Source of the DNA: Emergomyces orientalis
Taxonomy: Eukaryota; Ascomycota; Eurotiomycetes; Onygenales; Ajellomycetaceae
Direction of reading: 5' to 3'
Assembly (NCBI GenBank): GCA_002110485.1
Contig: MOWL01000024.1
Coordinates: forward strand, 1,172,022-1,236,021
DNA: 64,000 nucleotides
The translations under genes were made by a program, and so were the position numbers. Under the pieces are notes generated by a model, which saw only the letters and a program-made list of their open reading frames with translations, did no database searches and had not been told where the DNA came from. Shown piece by piece: positions 36,617 through 49,549 of this stretch. The number at the start of each line of letters is the position of its first letter. The first letter of the stretch is position 1.

Positions 36617-39600
36617 TCATTGACCTCTCATGTCGCCTTCGTACTGTTGCCGTATGGGTCTGAACAAAAGCTTCATATCAAGGGTAAGATCCTCGATAGC
36701 ATAGCCGTCATCAATGTCACTGATAGAACCAAGACACTCGCCCCTCTGCGCTGCATCCGTCTGAGCATATGCACGGACTTTTTGAAGCATTGTCATAATA
36801 TGTATAAGACGAGCGTCAGGCGTCAGTTTCCAGTCATCCCGTCGGCTGGGACAAAGCAGAGCTTGAGCGAGCCAATAGTAAGGGACAGCATCGCGACAGA
36901 ATCCAAAGCGCCGGATCAAGGTCGGAGTCGGCGGGTATTGTAGCGCCATGTCTTCATCCCATACACGTTTCCACTTTTTCAGAGCTTGGGTTGTGGACTT
37001 TAATATAATATTGGCGCGTGGGTTTTGTGCAGGCGATAATGGAACATTCGAAGGGCTGCGGTCGATGGGAGTAGCATAGCCGCTACTTGAATTGCTTTTA
37101 ACCACAGTGCCGTCCATGGATGCGCAGTCGGAACGGGAAAGGGGTTTATATATTTTGCTTGCACTAAATCCCTCGAGCGTGCCTATGGTTTTGCCATTGT
37201 CGTTCTCAAAAAAGCTCCCAACAGACAGCTGCTTCTGAACAAGCCAGATTTGAGCATGCAATGCGTGGATGAGAATGAACTTCGAATAAACGTTTGTGGT
37301 TCTTGGGCGAAAATCAACCACTGGACTCTGCAGGGCAGCCAAAGCCTGGTTCATCTCAAGCTGCTTTATCCGGCGACTACCAGTCACGTTAACAATAGCT
37401 TGAACATCAGGACCTCTAAGTCCCAATGCATCGGCACATTGCTGAGGGTCTCTAGCTTCCCATGCAGCATCGTCACAAGGCAGCGGAAGTTTAATCTCCT
37501 GAGGATTTAGAAGTGGTTGACAGTTAAAAAACATTGCCATGGCGGTGTCTGCTAAATAGAACATGAATACCAGACGCGATCTCTTTTCCTGTTCCACCCA
37601 AGCAAGCCAATTCCAATTGGAAATGTCCACCGCCTCGTTAGGAGGTAAATTATGAAGCAAACTATAACAGGCAAGATTTTGAGGGCCCGCAGGCTCCAGC
37701 AAACGAAAGCGACGAATAAAACGAGCAAATAAAGAAATATCGGACCGTGCGACGGCACGTTGCTTCGGATCACCATGCCATACACTGAGGGTATTTAGCA
37801 TGAAAATGGATTGCATCTCCTCGATATCGGTGGCCGACAACGGCTTGGGATCGGTAAATTCCATTCTGATTGGAGAATCTGTATCTGAGGCAAGGTCGGT
37901 TCGTAGGTCATGTTGGATGCGGGAGGTTCGCAGAATGGCAGTCTTGGTTTGGGCTACCAAGCTCCGAACCAGATCCGGATCTACACGGTCGGAGTAAACG
38001 GCTCCAATACAGCACATGGCAAGAATGAGACCATCGTACGCATCTAAAAAATTAAAAGTGGCAATATGTAAGTAGGGCCAATGGCCTTGGTAATTCGTAA
38101 AGAGTTCGAGAAAATGTTTCACGTTATCGGCCGTCAAGCAATCCTTCAGCAGCTGTGCGTTATGGGCGCACAGCTTGAACGGTTCCTGTAATCCAGTAGG
38201 GAAGCAAAAGTCAATGAGGCGGTCCGCTTTACGTTGCAGCGGGTTATTCTGCAACAAGTTAAAATTCCAGATGGGGTAGGAGCCGAGCGTACCGTCACCG
38301 CCCAAACTGGTGGACGCTAAATAAAGTCCATTCAACCCATTTTCGGGTTGTCCACTCGTTGCCGTCGGGTAAAACTTGCGATCGTTATCAACTTGAGAAT
38401 GCATCGAGTCGGGTACGGGGGCCACTGAAGCTGGGAACATCGGCTGCATATAACCGTCGTGGGTACCGGCCTGGAACATCGATGTCCAGTCGATTTCACC
38501 GGACTGACCGGGGTTCGGTCCCGTGGGCATACCAGGACGTTTGTTGTCAGGCATATTGGCAGATTTAGCTGCATCGATGGGGGGTAAAGCAACGTTCGAC
38601 TGGCCATTTGTGTCAGCTCCAGACTGCGCGAGATACGAACTCTGTTTGGGTTCAGCCATCCAGGGAGCTCTCTGATGCATCTGGTTTTGGGCGTATCCAT
38701 GATCAACATGACCACGGCTCATCCCGCTAACAGGGTGCATCGGATAACCAAGAGGCCGTTGATCCGTAAATCCGGGGTTGTGATGGCCAGAAGCCATGCC
38801 AACCCCGTTTACGTGCCCTTCCCCAAACGGTGTTCCGACAATACCATTAGAAGTCGGGACGGAGCTACTGACATCTCCTGAAACAGGCTTGGGGACAATG
38901 CCCGCAGCCTGAGCTTTCTTCAGATGGGCGTGGGGATGCGACAGGTGGCTCACACCCGTGGGGTTGCCCCGACGCAACGAACATTTCTGAAAGTGGCGTT
39001 TCAAAATATCGCTTCGGGAAAATGTGTCTTTGCACAGAACACACATGTATGGGCGATCACCAGTATCTATATGGACGAAAAGTTAAAAAAAAAAAGGTAA
39101 GAAAGATTCAATATCAACCAGAGATAATTGGTTTAGAAAGGATTGTTCGCATTGAGAAACAACTTACGCCTCAATAGATGCCGCTTAAGATGTTTCGCAT
39201 GCAGATATGTTTTGTTGCAATGCGGGCAAGGGAATTTGCCATCCGCGTCTTTCGCAGGGATAGCCGTCTTTGCAATACCATTTGTTCCGTTAGTAATAGC
39301 AGCAGCCCGTCCAGGGACACTTGGAAGTATCCCTCTCCGGCCTTGGGAACCAACTACCTGGGTTCGCGGTGGGTCCTTTGGAACGAAAGCTGTTGGAGAA
39401 TTACGTAAGCTATTTGTGTTTGTCACTATGGGTCCTTTGGGTCCTGCATCACTGAACGCACCAGATGGTAAAGCACTACCATAATCCGATCTTCTATCGC
39501 GAGGAGGAGCCGGCGCAATGGGCTGAGGATAGGCTTGCGAAGTAGTCGACGGGGGTAATAAGCCATTTGACGGATATTGTTGCTGGCTATGATGATGGGT

Positions 39601-39912
39601 TAAGAATGAAGATGGAGGCAAGCTGTTGACAGTAGTATGAGGCGGCATAGGGGCGGAGGATGCAGCATACACGTCGTTGGCGGACGTGGGTGGATACCGG
39701 GGCATCTCATGTCTGTACGGCTGTCCTAGATAGGACGGATGCACGGGAGAATGGCTCTGTGGATGCTGGAGCGGGGGCAAAGTATGCGGTTGTGCCATCG
39801 AATAGTGTGGCTGCATCTGGTACTGATGCAGGTTTGACAGAGGCGGGGGACCCTGAGGAGGAATATTTGCCGAAGGAGGCCTCGAGACTTGCGTTCTAAT
39901 ATTGGGATCCAT
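36617..39912 (-). CDS. C2H2 zinc-finger regulator with fungal transcription factor domain
   Basis: Two exons, 39912-39168 and 39066-36617, give 1064 residues. The 101-nt intron (GTAAGT donor, CATATAG acceptor) splits the linker between the two fingers, restoring LLRRHTGDRPYMC. Finger 1 (about 228-248) reads CPHCNKTYLHAKHLKRH; finger 2 (about 257-277) reads CVLCKDTFSRSDILKRHFQKC, whose last ligand is Cys rather than His. The first 220 residues are Pro/Gln/His/Ser-rich, typical of an activation region. After the fingers a disordered 200-residue segment leads to a helical region from about residue 520 (PLQRKADRLIDFCFPTG...LLKDCL...YLHIATFNFLDAYDGLILAMCC). This matches the fungal-specific transcription factor (Fungal_trans) middle region. 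Two-finger C2H2 plus Fungal_trans proteins include S. pombe Klf1-like regulators; the exact orthologue is not identified. A long pyrimidine-rich leader lies upstream. Confidence 0.85.
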
Positions 39913-41600
39913 AGCGAAGGAAGGAAATGGAGGAAAAATTCGAACCGTTACCGTGTAGGATCGTCCAAACCATCGATTGTGGGATTTTTAAACGCCCCAA
40001 GGACTTTTGTAAAATATTGTTCGACCGGGGGATGTCGTGGGGCTTGTTAAGGAAAACTGCATGTTGTCAGCCATCATTATCCTGCCAATGCGAATGCCAC
40101 GCCCAATGCGACGGCTATGCTTCTTTGTTCGCATGTTTAAAGCATGCGCGCGTCACAGTGCCCAAAAACGTTGCTGCATTTCCGCCTCGTTCATTGTGGA
40201 ATTATAAAAAAAATTAAAAAAAGAGGGTACTAACCCGAAAGGAATGGAGCAATTCGCGAATGGTGTCGCGATAAGAATAACGACAATTAATTCCAGACAA
40301 CAACGGCAACAGTGCAAAGTTGCTGACAATTTCCAAGACAATGGTAAATTGAATCAAACAAGGGATCTCAAGAGTTTGAGAGAGTGTATGGGGTGGGCGG
40401 GAGATTTGTGAAAAAAGAAAGATGGTTCGATAAGGTAGAGGGAGAGGGTTGAAGGTGAGATAGACTACTGGGGCTCCACCGTAGAAACGGATACGAGTGG
40501 AGGCTGAAAAAAGACTGGGAGTACAACCCAACGCAGTGGACAAGGGAGGGGAAAGTAATCGGAAGATAATTGGGGGTTTCTTGGTTTTCTTTTCCCACAG
40601 GCTCCACCGGGAACAACGGGTAGGGAAAACGGAAGAAGAACAAAAAGAAGGATGAAAGAAGAGTCTGGGGATGGTTAAAGGAACGACTCGAGACTCGAGA
40701 TTAAGAGTGTCAAGGGAGTAATAGAGTAACAAGAGGGAGAGGGATTGAGAAGGATTGAGGAAGAGAGAGGAAGAGAGGAAGAAGAGAACCAGGAGGAAAT
40801 GAAACAAAAAAAAAAAGAGACGCGCAAGTAGTCGTGGATGTAGCCGTAGGAGTTGTAGTAGGGGTTGTAGGCCGACTGCGAGCCAGATAATAATCGGGAA
40901 TCGATGTAGAGTGTGGTAGCAGAAGAAGAAAAGAAAAAGAAGAAAAAGAAAAGAAGAGGGAATGATATGCTTTGGGGCTAGTGGAACAGGACGATGGTTA
41001 ATAAAGAAGAAGACGAAGAAGAAAATAAGAAAAGAAAAAAAGAAGAAGAGAAGAACAAACAGCAGCAGAGCGTGGCGGGTACAGCGGCGGGTTATTAGTC
41101 GCTGGTAATTCGCTGGTAACTCGCTGGTACTGTACACGCTGTACTTGTACCTGTATGTACTCGGGGTATGTAACTAATAAGACAGGGAACTGACTCGCCT
41201 CTGTCCTGATCTCTGTCCTGATCTCTGGGATGACGCCCGCCCAGAGTTCCAAACCAAAACCCTGATATCAATCAACCTTTTTCTTCGGGGGCAACCGTTT
41301 TGCTGTCTCCACTCACTGCTTGAATAAAATGTTAATAATGTTAATAATTATAGTCGAAAAATATCGCCTACTCTGTGGATCGCGGTTCGAACTCCCTTGC
41401 CCCTGGTAATATTTTATTATATACCACCCAAAAGCTAGGCAGACGGCGATATAAAAAGTTAAACAAATATATATAAACAAATAAAACCCAAAAATAAGGT
41501 CAGAAAGTCAACAAGAAAAATCTGAACGTACAGTACAGTAACAGATCAAAACAACGTTCGGATATTTCTCGAATATTTCCAATCTCAGTCTGCCCTTTGT
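39913..41600 (-). promoter_or_regulatory. Pyrimidine-rich leader and promoter of the C2H2 gene
   Basis: In the mRNA sense (minus strand) most of 40200-41060 is built of C and T runs (TTCTTC/TTTTC), as in long fungal 5' leaders. A 307-codon frame at 41137-40214 is a by-product of this composition. Near 41090-41230 short tandem repeats occur: three copies of a TCGCTGGTAA-type unit and two of CTCTGTCCTGAT, next to several GTAC-containing motifs. A leader intron is possible but not resolved. Confidence 0.45.
41091..41230. repeat. Short tandem repeats upstream of the C2H2 gene
   Basis: A unit like TCGCTGGTAA repeats three times from about 41098 to 41130, followed by clustered GTAC words. A second repeat of CTCTGTCCTGAT (two full copies) lies at about 41199-41226. 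Both are about 1.2-1.3 kb upstream of the C2H2 start codon, so they may sit in its promoter. Confidence 0.55.
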
Positions 41601-42193
41601 TTCTCGGGTATTTGGTATTTGGTATTTGGCAGGTGGGACTCCGTTTCGGGGGGTTTTTTTTTAGGTTTGTTGTTGGTTGCGGGTTTGGTTATGGTTGTGG
41701 TCTGTATGTCGGCCGTATCAAATATGTTGTTCGATTGGGCCAAAATTCCCGGAGTATACTTTTTGGTATGCTCCCTTTCCGTCTGGCAACACCACGTTCA
41801 GAAAAGGAGAGTGAGAAAATATACAGTTCAAAAAAAATCAAAAAAAATTCGACAAGAAAGGATTGCCGCCACGCCCGCTGGCCCACGGTTTGGGTTTTCT
41901 TGGGAAACTAGCTGGCTAGCCTAAGTGGCTTGCAGATTGGTGTGTGCAGAACCAACAAAACGGGTGATAAATAATTTAAAAAAAATTTTATTTAAAACGA
42001 AACCCAAAACGTGAGGGATTAATTGGTGGAGTGTTATTATTATATCACGACAACGGGGGGAGCAAGAAGAGCGGGGATCAACGGGAGCTTGTGCGAGGGA
42101 AGTTGTTATGTATCCGATATGGGGAGAGCGGAAGAGGGGGGGAGGAGAGCAAGAATAAGCAAGGCGGGTGATTTGTGGCGGATGATCAATTGG

Positions 42194-42229
42194 CGGCGGG
42201 GAGGGGGAGGGGGAGGGGGAGGGGGAGGA
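42194..42229 (+). repeat. (GGGGGA)n G-rich tract, G-quadruplex-capable
   Basis: Five to six G-runs of four or five Gs separated by single A residues in 36 bp. Four or more such runs satisfy the usual intramolecular G-quadruplex pattern. It lies about 2.3 kb upstream of the C2H2 start codon. Confidence 0.7.
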
Positions 42230-44339
42230 AAGGTGTCAACGATACGAATTAAATGTGTCCAGCGGTTCTGTATAACCAATGTTGGTGGGGGATAATTTGA
42301 AGAAGCTGTGGCTCTGGGATTCTGGCTCTCTGAGTGGGAAAATGGGAAAGGCATAGGAACTTTGGAGGGCAGAAGGCAAAGAGGACGAGAGGAAGTACAA
42401 GACCTACAAGACTACTACAAGCGGCTAGTAGAGGGGGAAAGAAAATGTCAACTTCAATCAAAATAGGTGCGCACTCCCAGTTTTCCCTTCAGAATTATCG
42501 TGTACTTCCCCCCCCCCCATTTACGAGTCAGGTAGACCGTGGCCAACATCTCCCTCTTTAGGCCCTGCCAGTAAGTTCCAAGAATTAATAAGAGATCACG
42601 TTGGCTGCCCAGACAAAACCTCACCAAATACAGCGAGGGGACGATCGCCGAAGGAAATGCAGGCAAAACACCATCACCGCCGCCAGTGGCACCACCACGC
42701 ACCACACACACGTAACTGTATTCAAAATACACCACAAAATACCATCCCGGGATGTGGCAATGGTAAAGCACCAGGCCTTGGCAAATCTCGGTACCGTTGC
42801 AGTTATGTTTCGCGGAAAAGCCCTCGTGCAAGTGCCTGAACCGAACAAAAGAAGAGGCAAGTTAACTCCGTGTAGTTACAGGGGATGCTGTGTATGGATG
42901 TCGAGTCATTCCCGAGGCCCCCTCCATCATTGACAACGCATAACAAAAATAAAAAAGTTTAATAATAAATTAAAATTAAAATTTCCCTGCCTTTTAAACA
43001 TTGGCAAAAAAAAAAGTGAGAGTAACTGAAAGCAGAATACATTTGGGTCATTTTCAAAATAATTGTCCTGAGATGACAACATTCAGATATTTTACACTTG
43101 AAGGCTTTTTGAATGAAGTGTCTCATTCATTTGGACGAAAATATAAAATACTTGCAATTGCTTATTTCTGCCCACAAGGTAGGTGCTCTTCACTTCGCAC
43201 CCTGGCAACAAACCAGATCTGATAACTCTCCGCCAGTCAAAACATCAGCAAATTGCCTCGATACCCAGGATCATCCCCGTAAAACAGCCCTGTAATTTTT
43301 GTTTCTATGTTCTGTATAAGCCCCTCATCACTCACCACTCTTGCCGCCTTCGCAGCAGGTTTCTAGTTTAGAGATCTGATATGTGATACAATCTATTTAA
43401 ACATCTGCCAGGTGCTGTGTTTCAAAAGCGCTTACATTTAAGATCAAAGGGAATCATGAAGAGTACTACCATTATGCATAATTACATACATAACTTTGCA
43501 TTACTTCCTGTTCTTGGTCAGCCTCCTGACCGGCATTATCTCGGTATTCCGGCATTATAAATCAAAACTCCGTATTTATATCTAGAAAATAGAACTTAGT
43601 AAAATGATGACTGTGGTGACAGCGCAAGCAAGAGTATACTGTGCTATATATCTGATTATAGAAAACCAAACATGGCATATACAGTACATATACATGTGAA
43701 TCGAGTAGGGAAGATAAAATGAATATCTAAAGCCGGTAAAAATCGCCGGGCAGCAAACTATATACTCTTTGCACTAACGAGATGTGTCGGGAGGTTGGGA
43801 TTTGCAGACAGTATTGCCAGAGCCACTCGAAAGTTCTCATCAAATGTTTCATCCACATTTCACGAAAGTTTTTAAAAACATCATTTCAAAACTCAAAAAA
43901 GAAAGTCTCTGTTCCTGAAATTGAACCACGGGAAAGAAAACAAAAGATCTCAAAAGGCGAAAAATGAAAAATGAATAAGTATGAAAGGTAAAAGAATAAA
44001 AACTTTATCTCAAGACACAAAATTCAGATCAAACACCTGATCAGAATTTAAAGTTGTCCGTAAACCCTTTGTCTTTTTCTAATTTCTAGATACATCAATA
44101 ACTTGGACCCGACATGTACTGATATGATAGTCCAGTTGGGGAGAAAAAAAAGTAAACAGCGAAAACGAGAGGTGTCTTCCGCTAGCACTTTTCATAGTTA
44201 GTTTACTCTGAGGTCGCCCTCTTGCATAGTCTTTCTCTTGGCAGATATTAACATTTCACACCGGCATTGAAACTCGGGAATTACAGAGAAAGAAAAAAAA
44301 AAGGGCGGATTTCTTGACATCCGTTTGGCTTCGGCATTA

Positions 44340-44395
44340 TCTATAACAAAAACAAAAGAAAAAAGAAAAAAGAAAAAAGGAAAAAGGAAAAAAGA
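44340..44395. repeat. Purine-only A(n)G repeat
   Basis: Repeated A5-6 G1-2 units on the plus strand in spacer DNA. It is a polypurine tract with no coding meaning that I can see. Confidence 0.65.
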
Positions 44396-45008
44396 CAAAT
44401 CTTCAATTTGAAATAATTCAGTTAAGCAGCTGTTTACGGAGAGGGAAAATCAAACAATAAAAAGCTTAGTGGTCCATAAAAAATAACAATGTCATCTTTT
44501 AGCTACATGTCGTGTTTTTCTTTTGCATCCACGGATGTTACTCAAACCACGTGGGGGGTGGGGGGTTGGGATGGAGGGGTAAAAAAAAAATAATAAAAAA
44601 TAATAACAATTAAGAGTCGAATTGATTGAGGCAAGAAAATTGTTGTAGCTACACAGCTACCCATTACCCCTCTTTTTCTTCTTTGCTTCTTACCCAAAGC
44701 TAAAAAAAACCAGGTGGAAGCACGAGAGCGCATTTAAGCATGGCCCGCCCATCCGCACCGTGCCCTGGGGTTCATGATGATGCTTGAATTGAGGCCTCAA
44801 GCTTGAAGGATGGAGAGAATAGTGGGAAAGGGGGACCGCGGAGCCCTAAAGGAATAGAGGGTCTATCACCAACAAAGGTGGTGCCATATGGGAAGCCTAA
44901 CTGCTGAGACAAGAGTTTCGCTTCAAGCCCCAGCGCGCGCCCACAACTGCAGTTGTGGGGAGCGGGAGGATATTCTTTCGGGCTTCGCGAACATTTCTTT
45001 TTCTATTT

Positions 45009-45048
45009 TATATATATATATATATATTTTTTTTTTTGGGGGGGGGAA
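45009..45048. repeat. Composite (TA)n, T-run and G-run
   Basis: About nine TA units run into about 13 T and then nine G in 40 bp. It is an isolated simple-sequence block. Confidence 0.75.
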
Positions 45049-47545
45049 GGTAATGAATAATGAGTTTTAAGAATTTAAGGGTACTCGTGTGTAGAGAGAT
45101 GGTTACAAGCTCTCATGGGCTTTTCTAAAATGCTTCTGCTGGCCCATGAGCAAAATAAACATCACCTCCCCTAATGACGCTTGGCACAGTACGGTGGGCA
45201 TTGGGCATGCTTCCGAGGCTTGTTCTCATGAACAATGAATGTCCATTCACGCCATATATCTTTGCGAGAACATTCCCCTTCCTGAGCCATTTTGCCACGA
45301 AACCATGAACATGAACGGAAGATGTCCTATAGGTGAATTGATGCGCAGTAAATGCCGAGTTTGCAGGACGCTAGAGCTGGAGATCCTCGGCGCCCCTCGG
45401 GTGCATGGAGGTTTTGTACCTCGCTCCACCATATCTTGTATCCGATGCGAGAGAAACATGCCCGAAAATCCCAAACGCGAGGGTTCGGGGAGAAGGTGTT
45501 GCAACTCCTAAGCCCCAATTCACATGATGGGCTTGAAACCGTTAAGATTATCCGTCCCACTTCGGCAATTCTTGAAAACTGGCTTGTTGTTCGCATCTTA
45601 AGAGGGAATTAAAAGTGAAAAAAGTTATGCACTGTGCGGTCCCTACATACACTGGGGGTGGGAGAGGAACAAAAAACCTCATATTTATTAACTACGCATG
45701 ATTCATGTGTGGAGGTATCCATGGATAGCTGTATAATGGTTACTAATATCCCCGACTCACTCTGAAACCATGGGCGGCAATAAAAATATGGTCTCGTCTC
45801 CCGACTTCTGGGCCCCTTTTTTAGGATCCACCACCATTGTGCTCTACCCGCCCCCTGGCATACCTACAGTGACATTCCGTCATCAGGATAAGAAAAGATT
45901 CGTATCCACATTTCCCCTGGGACTCGTGGGCTCCTGGAGCCACCAATTGCTTCCTTAGGGTGGTTTTATGGAGATAATGATCGACGGTATTAAGCTTAAT
46001 AACTGGACCTAAGAGGGGACGGCGAATAAGGTACTCCTAATTATCGTTATTACTCTTCTTGATGGATCAGAAATGCATCTCGAGAATAGATGATCGGAAT
46101 TTGGCTTGAGAGAGAGAAAGAGCAATAAAATTCTTGTTATTATTGACAGCCGTTCCGAAACTCAGTTCACATTTTAATGCCGGTTAATGACGAGCAAAAG
46201 CGATAATGAAAAGTACTGTACAATGAAAAAAACAGTCATGGCCGCTGTTCAAAGGCCAGCAGCAAAAACTTTGAGTTCATTGGTGTCATGCATGAAATAA
46301 TAATGCGTGCCAATTAATCTTCAGATGCGAAAAGCCAAATGCTCACCCTCGGGCCAAGGAAATCACCTCCCTGAATTATGTGCTGGCAACTCTAAAACAA
46401 ACGTCAACCAACAGTAAAGGTGGTCGCAATTGAAAAGGATATCTGCCCGAACCAGCCAACGACAATATGACGACCAAGCAAGATCTCGTCTTGAAAAGTG
46501 TAAAAAGGAATGCATTACTTGACTTGAAACCCGTGAACCAAACATTGACCGTACTGGTACGTAAAAGTGCAAGCACGTAGACCTCTTTTTATGTATTTAA
46601 CCTTTTTTAAAGGCGCGTGACAGTGGAGAATTTTGCAGAACGGCCCAAGGATGAACTATGACCGCAGCCAGACAAGTGAAACGAATCAAATCAAGGAACA
46701 GTGGCGAAGCCGCTGGTCTTGACTGGCCAAGCATACTGGCGCTGCCCTGGTTCGGTGTTCGTGGCCAATAAGCCAACGCATCGGGAGACATTTTCCTGAA
46801 GTGTCAACTAACGTCGAAAAAAAATAAAAATAAAAAATAAACTAAATAGTCGCAGATCCAACCCCGGCTATCCTTCCTTGGGTGGACGACACATTTTCAT
46901 TAGTAGCACAAGCTTGTCGTCAACTTCTCAGAAGCTCACTGACTCGGCATTTGATTGCTTGATGGCCTCGATAGCCTCTCCCCCTGGGTTCTCTGGAGCT
47001 TTTTGGGAAGATCGACTAATACCAATAAATAGTGCTGGCTTTGGTCAGTTTAGATTGTTATTCTGGTAACGCTGGCTTTTCATGGTATGACGTAAGCCTT
47101 GTCGCTTAACTAGTATCAAATATTAGACCAGGCGCAGAAATATTCATGGATGTGTCTAACGACAACACCGTTTATTCCTGGACCAAACAAAGACGCGGGA
47201 CGGCATGTTTAACATGTTTTAATTTCGTTGAATGTATCAAGGAGAAAAGGCGCTGAATGCCGAGACCGAGACGGCCAAGCCATTTGTCATCCACAGCGTT
47301 CCTCGGCATCTTAAACCGATGTGTCGCATTACCTTTTTAGGCCGTACAAACGAAGAGCCCTGGAGGACATTATTTGCCAACAGCGTTTCTCGCCCAAAAT
47401 AAATTTGGCTGATGGTGAACTCAAATCTGATATTTTGAATCATCCTCACAGGAATGTTGAGAGGCACAGACAATCAACTCCCATAAAATAAAATAAAACA
47501 ATGGGCAAGCTTGCCGCACCCACTCGCAGCAATTCGCACCAACCT

Positions 47546-47565
47546 GCAGGGTTGGGCAACCCTGC
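47546..47565. repeat. 8-bp perfect stem with 4-nt loop
   Basis: GCAGGGTT, loop GGGC, AACCCTGC; one more T-A pair closes the base. It lies in a locally GC-rich patch (47500-47760) of otherwise AT-rich spacer. Confidence 0.6.
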
Positions 47566-47880
47566 ATGTCGGTGGCGTTTTTGGCAGCAGCCCTCGGCGG
47601 AGTTCCGTGTGGTTGAGCAGCGCCCAGCGAGGGGGCGTGCGTCCTGTGCACACTGCATAGGCTGTGGCTTCATCTGCAGAACGCACAGAGCTACAAGCTT
47701 GGCCGCCGCCGCCGCCCCAAAACAATTGATGGGTAGAAAGCACAGGCAGCGCCAAGGACGAATTCCTAACTGTGAACTTACGGCTAACCTGCTGCCTTTG
47801 GACGAATTCGTCAGCCTCAAAAATTATTGCCTGTGCACTGGGTCGTAATGCCACGCATTACCATCGGCAACCGTACACAG

Positions 47881-47896
47881 AAATACGTACGTATTT
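47881..47896. repeat. 16-bp perfect palindrome
   Basis: AAATACGTACGTATTT reads the same on both strands. It is followed within 35 bp by CGTACAGTAC, one of the recurrent GTAC-containing motifs of this window. Confidence 0.6.
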
Positions 47897-49549
47897 ACCG
47901 TACATACATACAGACTATACCGTACAGTACTTGCGCCTACAGTTGGTGAAAGGTTCACGGACACAGGCGTGTATCAGGAAGTTCCGCCCTTCTCATGACA
48001 TTATATCAAATTTTAAGGCATGTCCGCCTGAAAGTTGATTCATGCACTTGTTGCAAGTGAATCCTACCCAATATTGGCTCGCCTCCGCGAAAAAGACCTA
48101 TTTCAACTCCTGGCTGGCCCAGATCAAAACTTCCCGGAATAAGGGCAACGGGGTGTAGTTACCGAGAAGGAATAGTATCTTCCCTGAAAGAGCATCCAGA
48201 CGATCAAAATCAAGCACACTGGCCGCAGGGAATCACGTAGATGAAAGGCAACCTTGGACGGCTGTGTTCACTTTCATTAAAATAAAAGGAGACCGCGCAA
48301 TGCGGTTGAACAGGCATTGTTGGCTGTTACCCCCAGCTGGCCTACGTCCGTTTCTCGCTACGTTTGCGCTCCTGGTCATGGTGGTTGTATTATTTTTAAT
48401 CCATACACCCTAATCAACCTCATCCTCTCAATCCCTCTTACCATCTAGTTTCACATAGTTTCACAACATTCGTTCATATATCAGTCTATCCCGCTCCGCG
48501 TCCATTATTCGCTCAATGAACAAATTATATCATACGATGCGGCTAGGATCCCGCCAGCATCTTGTCTGTCACCTCATCGTTTATTGGTTGGCACTCTTTG
48601 GTATCCTAGCATCTCAGCTGTTTCGCAGATTCGTGAGTTAGGGTCTACATGACGCCACGGCATCATCTCTTTCGCCTCCTCGGCTATCTTAGTAGTGCGT
48701 AATGTCTGTACTCTACATCTGCAGGACATAGGCATATACAAATGCATGTGTTGTAACGGACATAGATGCTGTGGGCACTTTCGCCATTGTCATTTCCAGA
48801 ACCATGCTTTCTCCTCTGTCTAATTATACTATCTAGTCAGTCGTAAACCGTCATTATTGTCGTCTTGAAATAAGCTATCCTCACGGAATAATTGTGGGTA
48901 AATAGTAGTTGATTCGGCCCACCACACATCTCACTCCCCACGAGATACGAAACTGGAGGCTGCATGATGGAGTTTAGCAAGTTAGGCCTACTTACGTCCG
49001 GGCCGCATGGGTACACGGGCCCTTAGACACCTCCCCAAGCCCCAGCAAGCCCGCTGAGCCTCAAGCAACAACTAAGCATTAACTACATCCTCCCCGGGAC
49101 CCAATAATGAACCTGCCAAAGCTGTGTTTTGGAGGCCATAACCACCGCCAGCACTGGGGACTCCAGCCGCTGTTCTAATATACTGTGCATGGGACGTGTA
49201 CAGGTACAAATGCTGTCGAAAATAGGCCAATCAAATACTTCCGCATCATTTACCTGTTTCGGCAAGTTTAAAGGGTAAATCAAATATGGGAATGAAAACA
49301 AGCTTCGAGTTTGTGTGGGCAGGTCCCACTTATGTCGAACATCTTGCATGGGATAAGTTGCGCCTGATACTGTAGCCTGTGATAGGCGAGCTTGTCAGGA
49401 CTTGCGCGTTGAGAACTGATAAAAGGTAGTAAAATGTGTTCTAGACAACTGGGGTTTCTTTTTTATTAAAAAAGAAAGTTTTGACTGATTTCCTTTCACT
49501 TCTCTGGCGAAATTTTTAAAATATGAGGTACCAAGGTAACTTCCTCTCC

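Noticed and set aside
40214..41137. 307-codon open frame on the minus strand
   Set aside because: It is almost entirely Phe/Leu/Ser/Pro from a pyrimidine-rich leader, has no domain, and lies immediately upstream of a real gene on the same strand.
41380..41402. GGTTCGAACTC, a tRNA T-arm-like word
   Set aside because: The residue after the 7-nt loop is T where C61 is needed, stem pairing fails, and no D-arm, anticodon arm or acceptor stem can be built around it.
45239..45612. Open frames on both strands with several cysteines
   Set aside because: Frames on opposite strands are equally open, and Cys spacing fits no zinc-binding or secreted pattern; no signal peptide.
47474..47854. Overlapping 110-126 codon frames on both strands
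   Set aside because: They arise from the GC-rich island with few stops; both strands are open over the same bases and neither has recognisable content.
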